A model generated the notes under the pieces. That model was given only the letters and a program-made list of their open reading frames with translations, did not search any database and was not told the origin of the DNA. A DNA stretch of 25,455 bases, taken from an uncultured Oxalobacter sp. GTDB taxonomy: Bacteria > Pseudomonadota > Gammaproteobacteria > Burkholderiales > Burkholderiaceae_D. The stretch spans positions 1 through 25,455 of the forward strand of contig CAKRSU010000027.1 of assembly GCA_934401755.1 (NCBI GenBank), read 5' to 3'. The number at the start of each line of letters is the position of its first letter. Within the stretch, counting starts at the first letter, position 1. A program made the translations under genes and the position numbers. Below are positions 7,648 to 16,648 of this stretch, piece after piece.

Positions 7648-8457
7648 TTACTTCACCTCTGTATGTATTTGGTCTTCTGATTTAATAATATTGACAACTT
7701 GCCCTGTTAATTTTCGATAAGCAAAAATGACATATCCCGATAAACTATAGAAACAGAAAATACCGAACAATGCCGTTGGCGGATCAAAAATAATTGCGGT
7801 AAGGATCAAAGCAACCAGAATTAATGCAAGAAAAGGGACGCTTTTTTTAATATTCATGACTTTGAAACTGAAAAAAGGCACATTAGTGACCATCGTAATG
7901 CCAGCATAAAGCGTTAATACCCACGCAATCCAACAAACAGAGTCCCCACTAATTCCTATATCTTCCATCAACCAAATAAATCCAGCGACAAGTGCTGCAG
8001 CAGCAGGACTCGGCAACCCTTGAAAATATCGTTTATCAACAATCCCAATGTTGGTATTAAACCGAGCAAGACGCAATGCGGCACAAGCTGCCATCACAAA
8101 TGCAGGGACCAATCCTAAACGGCCATCCATATATTTAAGAGACCATTCATAAACCACTAACGCCGGAGAAATCCCAAAAGCAACCATATCCGCAAGACTA
8201 TCTAATTCGGCACCAAATGCACTTGAAGTATGGGTTAACCGAGCAACACGACCATCCATACTATCTAATACCATCGAAATAAAGATAAGGACTGTTGCTT
8301 GTTTAAACTCCATACTCAATGCCATGATAATGGCATACATTCCACAAAATAGAGAAGAAATCGTAAATGCATTTGGCAATAAATAAATACTTTTATTACG
8401 AGGTCTCATTATAGGATCCTGTTTACCAGTTTCTTCGCTTGATTTCTGATTACTCAT
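7648..8457 (-). CDS. pssA: CDP-diacylglycerol--serine O-phosphatidyltransferase
   Basis: The enzyme transfers a phosphatidyl group from CDP-diacylglycerol to serine, making phosphatidylserine in the inner membrane. The 269-residue protein carries the full CDP-alcohol phosphatidyltransferase motif (D65, D68-G69, A72-R73, G82, D86, D90). Several hydrophobic membrane segments follow. It is the multi-membrane-span type 2 enzyme, unlike the E. coli PLD-type PssA. GGGAGAAATGTT precedes the ATG. psd lies 40 bp upstream in the same direction, so the two steps to phosphatidylethanolamine are co-transcribed. Confidence 0.93.
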   Translation of the reverse strand: MSNQKSSEETGKQDPIMRPRNKSIYLLPNAFTISSLFCGMYAIIMALSMEFKQATVLIFISMVLDSMDGRVARLTHTSSAFGAELDSLADMVAFGISPALVVYEWSLKYMDGRLGLVPAFVMAACAALRLARFNTNIGIVDKRYFQGLPSPAAAALVAGFIWLMEDIGISGDSVCWIAWVLTLYAGITMVTNVPFFSFKVMNIKKSVPFLALILVALILTAIIFDPPTALFGIFCFYSLSGYVIFAYRKLTGQVVNIIKSEDQIHTEVK

Positions 8458-8497
8458 AACATTTCTCCCAAGCTGGCTAAGCTTATGCTTTTATCGA

Positions 8498-9154
8498 TCA
8501 AATAGTCTCATCATTTCGTAATTGTGCAAGAATTGTTTCTGTTGCTGACACCTTGTCCCCAACCGTTACCATCGGTTTTGCATTTAAAGGAAGATAAACA
8601 TCAATTCGGGAACCGAAACGAATAAACCCATAACGCGCCCCTCTGGTCAATTTTTCTCCCGGGTTTACATAACATAAAATACGTCGTGCAATGAGTCCCG
8701 CAACCTGAACACTAGTCACTATTTGACCATTTTCTGCGGTCATAATCACCGCATTACGCTCATTTTCTGTTGATGCTTTATCGAGTGCCGCATTCAAAAA
8801 AGATCCTGGAAAATATTGGACCTTTTCGACCTGTCCATCAATCGGAGAACGCTGAGAATGCACATTAAATACATTCATAAAAATACTAATGACCAGTGCA
8901 TCTCGATTAGCGTAGATATCTCTTTTTTTACCAACAGCAACAATCCGACCATCTGCTGGCGCTAACACCGCATCGGCCATATTGGGTACATCCCTTTTAG
9001 GATCTCTAAAGAACTGAATAATAAATATCGTTATTAACCAAAGAGGAACGGACCACCAACACCATTTCCATGTCACTATTGCTGAAACAATAAGTGCAAT
9101 AAAAATAAAAGGCCATCCCTCTTTTGCAATAATAGGATGTGGGTAATTCTTCAA
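8498..9154 (-). CDS. psd: Phosphatidylserine decarboxylase proenzyme (short form)
   Basis: Psd decarboxylates phosphatidylserine to phosphatidylethanolamine. The protein is the short form, with a membrane segment (about residues 15-47) and the self-cleavage site RFGSRID, whose serine (Ser182) becomes the pyruvoyl group. I chose the TTG at 9154 as start. It sits 6 nt after AGGAG and gives the N-terminus [16 protein letters not shown] expected for betaproteobacterial Psd, 218 residues. An in-frame ATG at 9250 would add 32 residues that do not look like Psd and has a poorly spaced GGGA. pssA follows 40 bp downstream. Confidence 0.9.
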   Translation of the reverse strand: MKNYPHPIIAKEGWPFIFIALIVSAIVTWKWCWWSVPLWLITIFIIQFFRDPKRDVPNMADAVLAPADGRIVAVGKKRDIYANRDALVISIFMNVFNVHSQRSPIDGQVEKVQYFPGSFLNAALDKASTENERNAVIMTAENGQIVTSVQVAGLIARRILCYVNPGEKLTRGARYGFIRFGSRIDVYLPLNAKPMVTVGDKVSATETILAQLRNDETI

Positions 9155-9221
9155 CGGAAACTCCTGATACAGACTGCTGTCGCTAAATGGATCGATTTTA
9201 AGATAGAATTCTACCCTTAAA

Positions 9222-9279
9222 TAAGGCATATCAGGAAATATCCGTTGCATTTCCCACGATTAAATAACGATATGCCTTA
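9222..9279. repeat. Inverted repeat in the psd leader
   Basis: TAAGGCATATC (9222-9232) and GATATGCCTTA (9269-9279) are perfect 11-bp complements. A second pair, GGAAAT/ATTTCC (9234-9239 with 9249-9254), lies inside. The structure lies between the YbhB-like gene and psd, and could be a weak terminator for the former or a leader structure for the latter. Confidence 0.45.
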
Positions 9280-9298
9280 AATTTAAAGGTTATCTTAA

Positions 9299-9787
9299 TT
9301 ATTTTTGCGTTGTTTTCTGCCGAATATAAAGACCAATTAACTCTGATTGAGCCAAAATATGCCCTTCCATTTGGCTTAAAATATCGGGTTTCTTCGCTTG
9401 ATTAATATGAGGTAAAACCGTATCTAACGCATAAAGTTTGAAATAATAGCGATGAACCCCAATCGGCGGACATGGGCCCGTCCAGCCTGCATGCTGACGA
9501 TCATTAATGCCAGCCAATGTGCCCTTTGGCAAAGCATCATCTGTAACGCCTTCCGGTAAATGGCGTATATCTGGCGGTAAATTGTAAAGCACCCAATGTA
9601 CCCAAACCATTTTAGGGGCTGCAGGATCTGGGGCATCTGGATCATCAGAAATTAATACAAAACTTTTTGTGCCGATCGGTGGTGCTGTCCATACTAATGG
9701 GGGTGAAATATTTTGCCCTTCACACGTATAAATAGAAGGCATCATTTCATTATGATTAAATGCTGGTGAACTAATCTGCATAGCCAT
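9299..9787 (-). CDS. YbhB/YbcL family PEBP-like protein
   Basis: The 162-residue protein matches the phosphatidylethanolamine-binding protein fold of the bacterial YbhB/YbcL group. Visible motifs are the DDPDAP loop followed by VHWVLYNLP and, after it, GPCPPIGVHRYYFKLYALD, which build the anion-binding pocket. The biochemical role of the bacterial members is unsettled. The ATG at 9787 is preceded by AAAGGGATA; the frame extends upstream to 9865, but that stretch overlaps the end of yggX and lacks family residues. It starts 25 bp after yggX, so both are probably in one transcript. It sits next to the phosphatidylethanolamine synthesis genes, but a functional link is only a guess. Confidence 0.85.
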   Translation of the reverse strand: MAMQISSPAFNHNEMMPSIYTCEGQNISPPLVWTAPPIGTKSFVLISDDPDAPDPAAPKMVWVHWVLYNLPPDIRHLPEGVTDDALPKGTLAGINDRQHAGWTGPCPPIGVHRYYFKLYALDTVLPHINQAKKPDILSQMEGHILAQSELIGLYIRQKTTQK

Positions 9788-9812
9788 TATCCCTTTCTCT
9801 GACCTTAGAAAT

Positions 9813-10088
9813 TTATGATTTTTCAGGCGTCCATCCTTCAACCTCTTTAACCGTACCATCTCCAAAAAAATGATTCTCCATTTGTTCTCTAAGATACTTT
9901 CTTGCTGTTGGATCCATCATATTTAAACGGTACTCATTAACCATCATCGTTTGCATGCGTTTCCATTCTTCCCAAGCTTCTTTGGAAACATTATCATATA
10001 TTTTTCGTCCAATTTCTCCTGGATAAGGAGGATATTCTAATCCTTCTAATTCTTTATCTAATTTAATGCAATGAATCATCCTTACCAT
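9813..10088 (-). CDS. yggX: YggX family Fe(2+)-trafficking / oxidative damage protection protein
   Basis: The 91-residue protein matches YggX along its length: the N-terminal cysteine in [28 protein letters not shown], the [11 protein letters not shown] helix and the GWTPE end. YggX supports Fe-S cluster repair and resistance to oxidative stress in enteric bacteria. The ATG at 10088 is chosen because AAGGAGA lies 4 nt upstream and the resulting N-terminus MVRMIHC aligns with the family. The frame is open for 34 more codons up to 10190, but that part is unlike YggX. argA lies upstream, as in Bordetella-type genomes. Confidence 0.92.
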   Translation of the reverse strand: MVRMIHCIKLDKELEGLEYPPYPGEIGRKIYDNVSKEAWEEWKRMQTMMVNEYRLNMMDPTARKYLREQMENHFFGDGTVKEVEGWTPEKS

Positions 10089-10306
10089 CTTGTCTCCTTC
10101 AACTTTTATAGAATTTATTAACTCTTCTTTCAAAAAGGAAATGTCTACTGAGCTAACATGCGCACTCCCGTCTTTTGGCATGTTTTTCATTTAACGGTAT
10201 CATTTACCATTTATTTCACAGGCTAGCCACATCTCCAATTTCAGTCTATTTTATTATTTGTCCGCCATATCAACACTTTCTTGATAGTTGCAACAAACAA
10301 AATGTA

Positions 10307-11611
10307 TTACAGCTTTTTCGTTAATACCTGAGAACGACGTTGCCAATTATAGATACGCTGTTTATCTTTTGGCAGATCATCAACACTGGCATAAACAAAT
10401 CCTTGTCTTAAAAACCAATGCGCTGTTTGTGTTGTCAAAATAAAAAGGGTTTCAACGCCTAAACTACGAGCTCTATTTTCCATATGATTGAGAATGCGTT
10501 CTCCATCCCCTTCTCCTTGCGTATCCGGATCAACAATCAAACAAGCCATTTCTGCCATTTTTTCTGAAGGGAAATGGTAAAGCGCCGCACAACCATAAAT
10601 AACACCATCATGTTCTAATACCGAAAAATGCTCAATCTCACGCTCAAGTAACTCACGACTCCGTTTAACTAATGTGCCATTTTTCTCATAAGGTTCAATT
10701 AATTTGAGAATTGCCCCAACATCTTTGATCGTTGCCTCTCGCAAAAATTCAACATCTTGCGGAGTCACCATGGTTCCTACCCCATCATGAGTAAACAATT
10801 CTAGTAAAATAGCGCCATCTGTCTTATAAGGAACAAGATGAGTACGCGGAATTCCGCTAAGACAAGCTCTCGCCGCATATTTCAGATAATAAGCTGCATT
10901 CTCTTCAAGATTACCTTTTGATAACAAAGCTTCGACTTGATGAGGCGTAATATCATGAACTTGATGATGATCAACGTCCATGACCGCAGGGGTTTCTGTC
11001 AAAAAAATTAATTTCTGCGCATGAAGTGCATTAGCCGCAAATACCGCCACTTCTTCCATTAAAACATTAAACGCTTCTCCCGTTGGAGAATAGCCTAATG
11101 GAGAAAGTAAAACGATTCCTCCTGTATCCAAAATCATCTGGATACTTTCTGACGCAATACGACGAACCTTACCCGTCCATTGCAAATCAATGCCTTCGAT
11201 AATCCCCAATGGCGTTGCCGTTACAAAATTTCCAGAAATAATACGTACTTCAGCATGAGCCATCGGGGTGTTCGGTAATCCTTGACTAAAGGCCGCTTCA
11301 ATATCCAAACGAAGTTCTCCTGCGGCTTCTTTTGCACATTCTAGCGCTTCGCTATCTGTAATACGAATCCCTTTATAATAGCGATTACTCACTTTCCTTA
11401 AATTTAACTGTTCTTCAACTTGCGGTCTAAGTCCATGGATTAAAACAACCTTAATCCCTAACGCATGTAATAAGGAAATATCATGCGCTAATACGGTCAA
11501 TTTATCATCCTTGACCAACTCTCCTGGAAAAGCAACCACAAAAGTCTGTCCGCGAAATGCGTGTATATACGGAGCAGCGGCGCGCAACCATTTTACAAAC
11601 TGTTCTTCCAT
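10307..11611 (-). CDS. argA: Amino-acid (glutamate) N-acetyltransferase
   Basis: N-acetylglutamate synthase makes N-acetylglutamate from acetyl-CoA and glutamate, the first step of arginine synthesis. The N-terminal two thirds is an amino-acid-kinase-like domain (AFPGELVKDDKL, KVVLIHGLRPQ), the arginine-sensing part in this family. The C-terminal GNAT domain has the acetyl-CoA loop QGEGDGERIL and the end LRQGF. The ATG at 11611 gives 434 residues with the usual start MEEQFVKWLRAAAPYI. A longer TTG-initiated version from 11671 has no binding site. The Shine-Dalgarno sequence of 11611 is weak. It diverges from hrpA. Confidence 0.92.
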   Translation of the reverse strand: MEEQFVKWLRAAAPYIHAFRGQTFVVAFPGELVKDDKLTVLAHDISLLHALGIKVVLIHGLRPQVEEQLNLRKVSNRYYKGIRITDSEALECAKEAAGELRLDIEAAFSQGLPNTPMAHAEVRIISGNFVTATPLGIIEGIDLQWTGKVRRIASESIQMILDTGGIVLLSPLGYSPTGEAFNVLMEEVAVFAANALHAQKLIFLTETPAVMDVDHHQVHDITPHQVEALLSKGNLEENAAYYLKYAARACLSGIPRTHLVPYKTDGAILLELFTHDGVGTMVTPQDVEFLREATIKDVGAILKLIEPYEKNGTLVKRSRELLEREIEHFSVLEHDGVIYGCAALYHFPSEKMAEMACLIVDPDTQGEGDGERILNHMENRARSLGVETLFILTTQTAHWFLRQGFVYASVDDLPKDKQRIYNWQRRSQVLTKKL

Positions 11612-11704
11612 TTTGAACTTAAAATCAATCCTGAGATGAAATGAAACGCTAATCAATCGAACTTTTTTCAATATCGTCTATTAAAAGACATTTAATTGGA
11701 TTTT

Positions 11705-14700
11705 ATGATTATAATGCCCTCCGATATGAGTGCTTCTGAATCTTTATTGAAAAAAACGCGTCCAAGGAAGTCTTCTTGGCCTAAACCTGAGAAAAAATTA
11801 CCGGATAATCTTTTTCCGATTCATTATCCTGACGAACTTCCGGTATCGGCTAAACGCCAAGAAATCGCAAGAGCGATTGCTCTAAATCCCGTCGTTATTA
11901 TTTGCGGAGAAACAGGATCCGGGAAAACAACACAACTTCCCAAAATCTGTCTCGAACTTGGCAGAGGAATAAAAGGTTTAATTGGACACACTCAACCTCG
12001 CCGTATTGCCGCCACATCCACAGCGACTCGAATTGCAAAAGAATTAAACACCGTAATCGGCGACATTGTTGGTTATAAAATTCGTTTTACCGATCACACG
12101 AATCCCCAAACTTGTATCAAATTGATGACAGATGGGATTCTGCTTGCAGAAACTCAAACGGATCCGCTATTAAAACAATATGATACGATCATTATTGATG
12201 AAGCCCATGAACGTAGCCTTAATATTGATATTCTTCTCGGTTATTTAAAACAAATATTACCCAAACGACCTGATTTAAAAATCATCGTAACGTCTGCAAC
12301 CATTGATGCAGAACGTTTTGCAAAACATTTCACCTTAAATAATAATCCCGCACCAATCATTGAAGTTTCTGGGCGATTATATCCTGTCGATATTTGGTAT
12401 CGTCCTATTAATAATGATGCGGATAATGACAACAAAAATGTCCCTTTATCTCGAACAAATCGGGATTTAATGGACGCAATCACAGACGCAATTGATGAAC
12501 TCTTTAGAGTAGGATCAGGAGATGTTTTAGTTTTTTTACCCGGTGAGCGAGAAATTCGTGAAACCGCTGAAATCTTAAAAGGCCATCATCCACCTCATGT
12601 TCAAGTGCTTCCACTATATGCTCGTCTTTCGGCAAAAGAGCAAGAAAAAATCTTTAAGCCAGGCAATGCTCGACGCATTGTTCTTGCAACCAATGTTGCG
12701 GAAACCTCGCTAACAGTTCCTGGTATTCGTTTCGTAGTCGATTCGGGGCTTGCACGTATAAAACGTTATAGCTATCGGAATAAAGTTGAACAATTACACA
12801 TTGAACCCATTTCACAAGCTGCCGCCAATCAACGGGCAGGACGTTGTGGACGAGTAGAATCCGGTATTTGTATTCGTTTATATGATGAACAAGATTTTCA
12901 ACAAAGACCGCCCTATACAACACCGGAAATCTTACGATCTTCATTAGCATCTGTTATTTTAAGAATGAAATCGCTGCAATTAGCAGATATCAATGCTTTT
13001 CCATTCATGGAAATTCCTATGAAAAAAGCAATTGCAGACGGCTACCAACTATTACATGAATTAGGGGCATTAGATGACCTCAATCAAATGACTCCTATTG
13101 GCCAAGAACTCGCTATGCTGCCACTTGATCCGCGCATTGGCCGAATGATTCTTGCCGCAAGAAACCATCAATGCTTAAAAGAAATCCTCATTATTGCGTC
13201 TGCACTCTCCATTCAAGATCCAAGAGAACGACCTTTAGATGCTCAAGATGCAGCTGATAATGCCCATAAAAAATTTTCGGCACCCCGATCAGAATTCCTA
13301 GATTTCATCAAAATATGGCTATGGTTTAAAAATGCCATTGATCATAAGCAATCCAATAAAAAATTACAGGAAGAATGTCGCCAACAATTCTTATCTTTCC
13401 TGCGTCTTCGAGAATGGCGAGATATTCACACACAACTTAACGCTATTATTCAAGAAAGACATTGGCATATTAATGAAGTTGACGCAACCTATGAAGAAAT
13501 CCATTTAGCATTATTAACGGGATTATTGGGCAACGTTGGTTGTAAAACCGAAGATGCTGCAATATTTTTAGGCGCACGAGGCATTCATTTTAGAATTTGG
13601 CCTGGCTCTTCTCTGACGAAAAAAAATGGGCACTGGATTGTTGCTGCAGAACTTGTCGATACTTCTCGTTTATATGCACGATGTATTGCTCAAATTCAAC
13701 CTGAATGGTTGGAGCGTATTGGCAAACACTTACTTAAAAAATCGTGGAGTAATCCGCATTGGGAAAAAAAAGCCGCCCAAGTTTGTGCCATGGAACGAGG
13801 AACATTATACGGTTTACCCGTTTATAGCCAACGCCGTATCCATTATGGGCGTATTGATCCCCAAAAGGCGAGAGAATTGTTTATTAAAGAAGCTTTAGTC
13901 AATGGTGATTTTGAAACAAAAGCTTCATTTTTTCATCATAATCAGCAGCTTATCCATGAAATCGAAATGCTTGAACATAAATCTCGAAAAAATGATGTTC
14001 TCATTGATGAAAGTCTTATTGCTGCCTTTTATGACAAATTAATTCCTCAACATATTATTAATGGTTTTTCTTTTGAAAAATGGCTAAAAACCGCTGTTAA
14101 AGAAAATGCCCAAATTCTGTACTTAAATCGTAATGATTTAATGCGACATGAAGCAGCGGGCATTACAACGGATTTATTCCCAAAAACAATCAATCCTGCG
14201 GGTATAGAAATGGAACTATTCTATCATTTCGAACCCGGCAATTCTCAAGATGGCGTGACGTTATCCATTCCAATTTATGCGCTTAATCAAGTATCAGCTG
14301 AACGCTGTGAATGGCTTGTTCCCGGCATGCTCAAAGAAAAAGTCCATCTACTGATTAAATCACTTCCCCAAAAATTGAGGCGACATTGTGTCCCTTTACC
14401 AGATTATGCCGCTGGTTTTATAAAACGAATCCATACAGCAACAGCATTTGGAAAAACAACATTGTTATCTGCCATAATTCATGATATTCACGAACAAACA
14501 CAAGTTATTGTTCCCAAAGAAGCTTTTAGACCTGAAACACTCCCATTACACTTATTCATGAATTTCCAAGTGATTGATGAGCACGGACGAATACTCATGA
14601 TGTCTCGTAATCTGGAATCTTTACAGTCTAAATTCAATCGGCAAGCACGAAATGCTTTCCAACAATTAGCCAAAATCCGTTCTTTAAGTGCATCCAAAAA

Positions 14701-15658
14701 TCAAACAGAAGAACCTTCTGAAAACATACTAGAAAACCATCAAACGATTGATACTTTGCCTAATGAAAACGCCTTTAATCAACTGCCTTTTTCACCCCAT
14801 GAAAAATTAACGACCTGGACATTTGATTCACTCCCCAAATTATTAGAAATCAAGCAAAAGAAACAATCTCTTATTGGGTATCCTGCCCTAGTTGATAAAC
14901 AAACTCATTGTGAAATCAATATATTTGATGAACCCATTCTTGCAAAAACGATGCATCATGCCGGATTAAGACGACTTTTTAGCTTGCAAATTAAAGAGCA
15001 GTTAAAATTTATGTCTAAAAACATTCGAGGCTTAGCGCAAATCGGCGTACTGTATTTAAAACTTGGAACGCAAGAAGAACTCATCGAACAGATTTTACAG
15101 GCATCCGTAGAAGCCGCTTTCATGTATTTGCCTTTACCTGAAAAAGCAATCGACTTTGAAAAAAGAAAAACCGATGGAAAAAAACGAATCGGCTTGCTTT
15201 GTAATGAAATTATCGGAATCGTCCAGCAAATACTCGCAGAATATCAAACAATACAACGAAAAATGTCAATTCTAAAAGGGCATGACAAAATCACTCAAGA
15301 TATCAATGAACAATTATCGCTTCTAATTACCAAACAATTTATTACTGAGAATACTCTTGAACGGCTAAAACATTTCCCGCGTTATCTAAAGGCCTGTAGT
15401 ACCCGTATTGAAAAATATCTGAATAATGCTCAGCGAGATCTCACTCAAATGACATCCTGGCAACAAGCTGCATCGCCTTATTTTAAAATGCTGAAAACAT
15501 TACACCAGAAAAAAAATAATGTTATCGATTCAAAATTACAAGAATATCGTTGGTTACTTGAAGAACTACGCGTTTCCCTCTTTGCACAGGAACTGAAAAC
15601 GCCATTTCCCGTTTCAGTTAAACGACTTCAAAAAGTCTGGCAATCTATGCAACAATAA
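11705..15658 (+). CDS. hrpA: ATP-dependent RNA helicase HrpA (DEAH box)
   Basis: HrpA is a large DEAH-box 3' to 5' RNA helicase acting in the cytosol, linked to mRNA processing and rescue of stalled ribosomes in E. coli. The N-terminal core has Walker A GETGSGKTT (from residue 68), DEAHERSLNIDILL (motif II), SATIDAERF (motif III) and QRAGRCGRV (motif VI). The winged-helix/ratchet and OB-fold parts follow, then the long C-terminal region found in bacterial HrpA (DUF3418 type). The ATG at 11705, preceded by TGGATTTT, gives 1317 residues, close to the usual 1300; ATGs at 11714 and 11726 are alternatives. Its stop lies 8 bp from the cysB stop, with no terminator between. Confidence 0.95.
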   Translation: MIIMPSDMSASESLLKKTRPRKSSWPKPEKKLPDNLFPIHYPDELPVSAKRQEIARAIALNPVVIICGETGSGKTTQLPKICLELGRGIKGLIGHTQPRRIAATSTATRIAKELNTVIGDIVGYKIRFTDHTNPQTCIKLMTDGILLAETQTDPLLKQYDTIIIDEAHERSLNIDILLGYLKQILPKRPDLKIIVTSATIDAERFAKHFTLNNNPAPIIEVSGRLYPVDIWYRPINNDADNDNKNVPLSRTNRDLMDAITDAIDELFRVGSGDVLVFLPGEREIRETAEILKGHHPPHVQVLPLYARLSAKEQEKIFKPGNARRIVLATNVAETSLTVPGIRFVVDSGLARIKRYSYRNKVEQLHIEPISQAAANQRAGRCGRVESGICIRLYDEQDFQQRPPYTTPEILRSSLASVILRMKSLQLADINAFPFMEIPMKKAIADGYQLLHELGALDDLNQMTPIGQELAMLPLDPRIGRMILAARNHQCLKEILIIASALSIQDPRERPLDAQDAADNAHKKFSAPRSEFLDFIKIWLWFKNAIDHKQSNKKLQEECRQQFLSFLRLREWRDIHTQLNAIIQERHWHINEVDATYEEIHLALLTGLLGNVGCKTEDAAIFLGARGIHFRIWPGSSLTKKNGHWIVAAELVDTSRLYARCIAQIQPEWLERIGKHLLKKSWSNPHWEKKAAQVCAMERGTLYGLPVYSQRRIHYGRIDPQKARELFIKEALVNGDFETKASFFHHNQQLIHEIEMLEHKSRKNDVLIDESLIAAFYDKLIPQHIINGFSFEKWLKTAVKENAQILYLNRNDLMRHEAAGITTDLFPKTINPAGIEMELFYHFEPGNSQDGVTLSIPIYALNQVSAERCEWLVPGMLKEKVHLLIKSLPQKLRRHCVPLPDYAAGFIKRIHTATAFGKTTLLSAIIHDIHEQTQVIVPKEAFRPETLPLHLFMNFQVIDEHGRILMMSRNLESLQSKFNRQARNAFQQLAKIRSLSASKNQTEEPSENILENHQTIDTLPNENAFNQLPFSPHEKLTTWTFDSLPKLLEIKQKKQSLIGYPALVDKQTHCEINIFDEPILAKTMHHAGLRRLFSLQIKEQLKFMSKNIRGLAQIGVLYLKLGTQEELIEQILQASVEAAFMYLPLPEKAIDFEKRKTDGKKRIGLLCNEIIGIVQQILAEYQTIQRKMSILKGHDKITQDINEQLSLLITKQFITENTLERLKHFPRYLKACSTRIEKYLNNAQRDLTQMTSWQQAASPYFKMLKTLHQKKNNVIDSKLQEYRWLLEELRVSLFAQELKTPFPVSVKRLQKVWQSMQQ

Positions 15659-15666
15659 CATCCAAA

Positions 15667-16611
15667 TTAATTCATCTCTTGTTGCCGATTAATTTCTTGC
15701 AAAGCTTCATCCACATAGGTTTGACGCAAACGAGGAGATAACATTTCAATAAAATCATAAATATATCCTCGTAAATAAGCATTACTACGCAACAAAATAC
15801 GAGAACTGCCTGATCCCAGAAGATGTCCTACAGGAATGACTCGAAAATTAGCATCTTCTTCAATCATTGATTGACCGACAATGACGCCAACCCCCAACCC
15901 CATACTGGCATACGTTTTGATTACATCAGTATCCGTTGCTTCAAATCGAATATCGGGTTTGATGTCATATTGAAGAAAGAGACTCTCTAAACGAATCCTT
16001 CCAGGAAAGGCCTTATCATATGTTATCAATGGATATCGGACAATTTCTTCAAAAGAAAGACGTTTTACAGTATTTAATGGATGATCATGGCGAATAACGA
16101 GATGAAACTCCCAAGGACGACATGAAAAAGAAGCCAATCCTTCAATATCATTTTCACTACAATCGGTAACAACTGCCAAATTCGCTTTATCTTGGCGAAC
16201 CATTTCAGCCACTTCTTCGGTTCTACCTTGAATGACAGATAATTTTACTTTAGGATATTTTCGAGTAAAAACAGGAATCAGTTTCGGCAAAAACCATCTT
16301 GCCTGCATATGAGTCGCAGCAATAATAAGCGTTCCAGAATCTTGTACAGCATATTCTGTCCCGATACGCTTTAAATCATCAACTTGCTGCATGATCAATT
16401 CAATCAAATTAAGAATCACTCTACCTGGTTCCGTCAAACCTCGGATTCTTTTTCCATGACGTCGAAAAATATCGACACCAAGTTCATTTTCTAACTCAAT
16501 AATCGCTTTAGATACTCCAGGCTGTGATGTAAAAAGAACCTTAGCAGCCTCTGTCAGATTAAAATTCTGTCTAACCGCCTCACGGACAAAACGTAACTGA
16601 TGTAGATTCAT
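15667..16611 (-). CDS. cysB: LysR-type transcriptional regulator CysB
   Basis: CysB is a homotetrameric regulator of sulfate assimilation and cysteine synthesis that responds to acetylserine. The 314-residue protein starts with the conserved MNLHQLRFVREAV and a winged helix-turn-helix (NLTEAAKVLFTSQPGVSKAI, about 18-37). The CysB effector domain follows, including the ATHMQARWFLP segment that builds the sulfate/inducer pocket. The start follows the family; the best Shine-Dalgarno-like element (AAGGAG) is rather far, about 16 nt upstream. It is 37 bp downstream of lptG and probably in the same operon. The 8-bp convergent gap with hrpA means the two messages likely overlap. Confidence 0.93.
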   Translation of the reverse strand: MNLHQLRFVREAVRQNFNLTEAAKVLFTSQPGVSKAIIELENELGVDIFRRHGKRIRGLTEPGRVILNLIELIMQQVDDLKRIGTEYAVQDSGTLIIAATHMQARWFLPKLIPVFTRKYPKVKLSVIQGRTEEVAEMVRQDKANLAVVTDCSENDIEGLASFSCRPWEFHLVIRHDHPLNTVKRLSFEEIVRYPLITYDKAFPGRIRLESLFLQYDIKPDIRFEATDTDVIKTYASMGLGVGVIVGQSMIEEDANFRVIPVGHLLGSGSSRILLRSNAYLRGYIYDFIEMLSPRLRQTYVDEALQEINRQQEMN

Positions 16612-16648
16612 GATTTGATCGCAATGGCTCCTTCAATAATTTTCAATA

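Noticed and set aside
7520..7720. Plus-strand open frame of 66 codons
   Set aside because: It begins with TTG, overlaps the end of pssA on the other strand and runs through the nested inverted repeat; no recognisable protein.
9424..9645. Minus-strand frame inside the PEBP-like gene
   Set aside because: It is an out-of-frame shadow of the well-supported YbhB-like protein.
13626..13898. Second open frame on the plus strand inside hrpA
   Set aside because: It overlaps the helicase in another frame with no sign of a frameshift; the hrpA frame is continuous.
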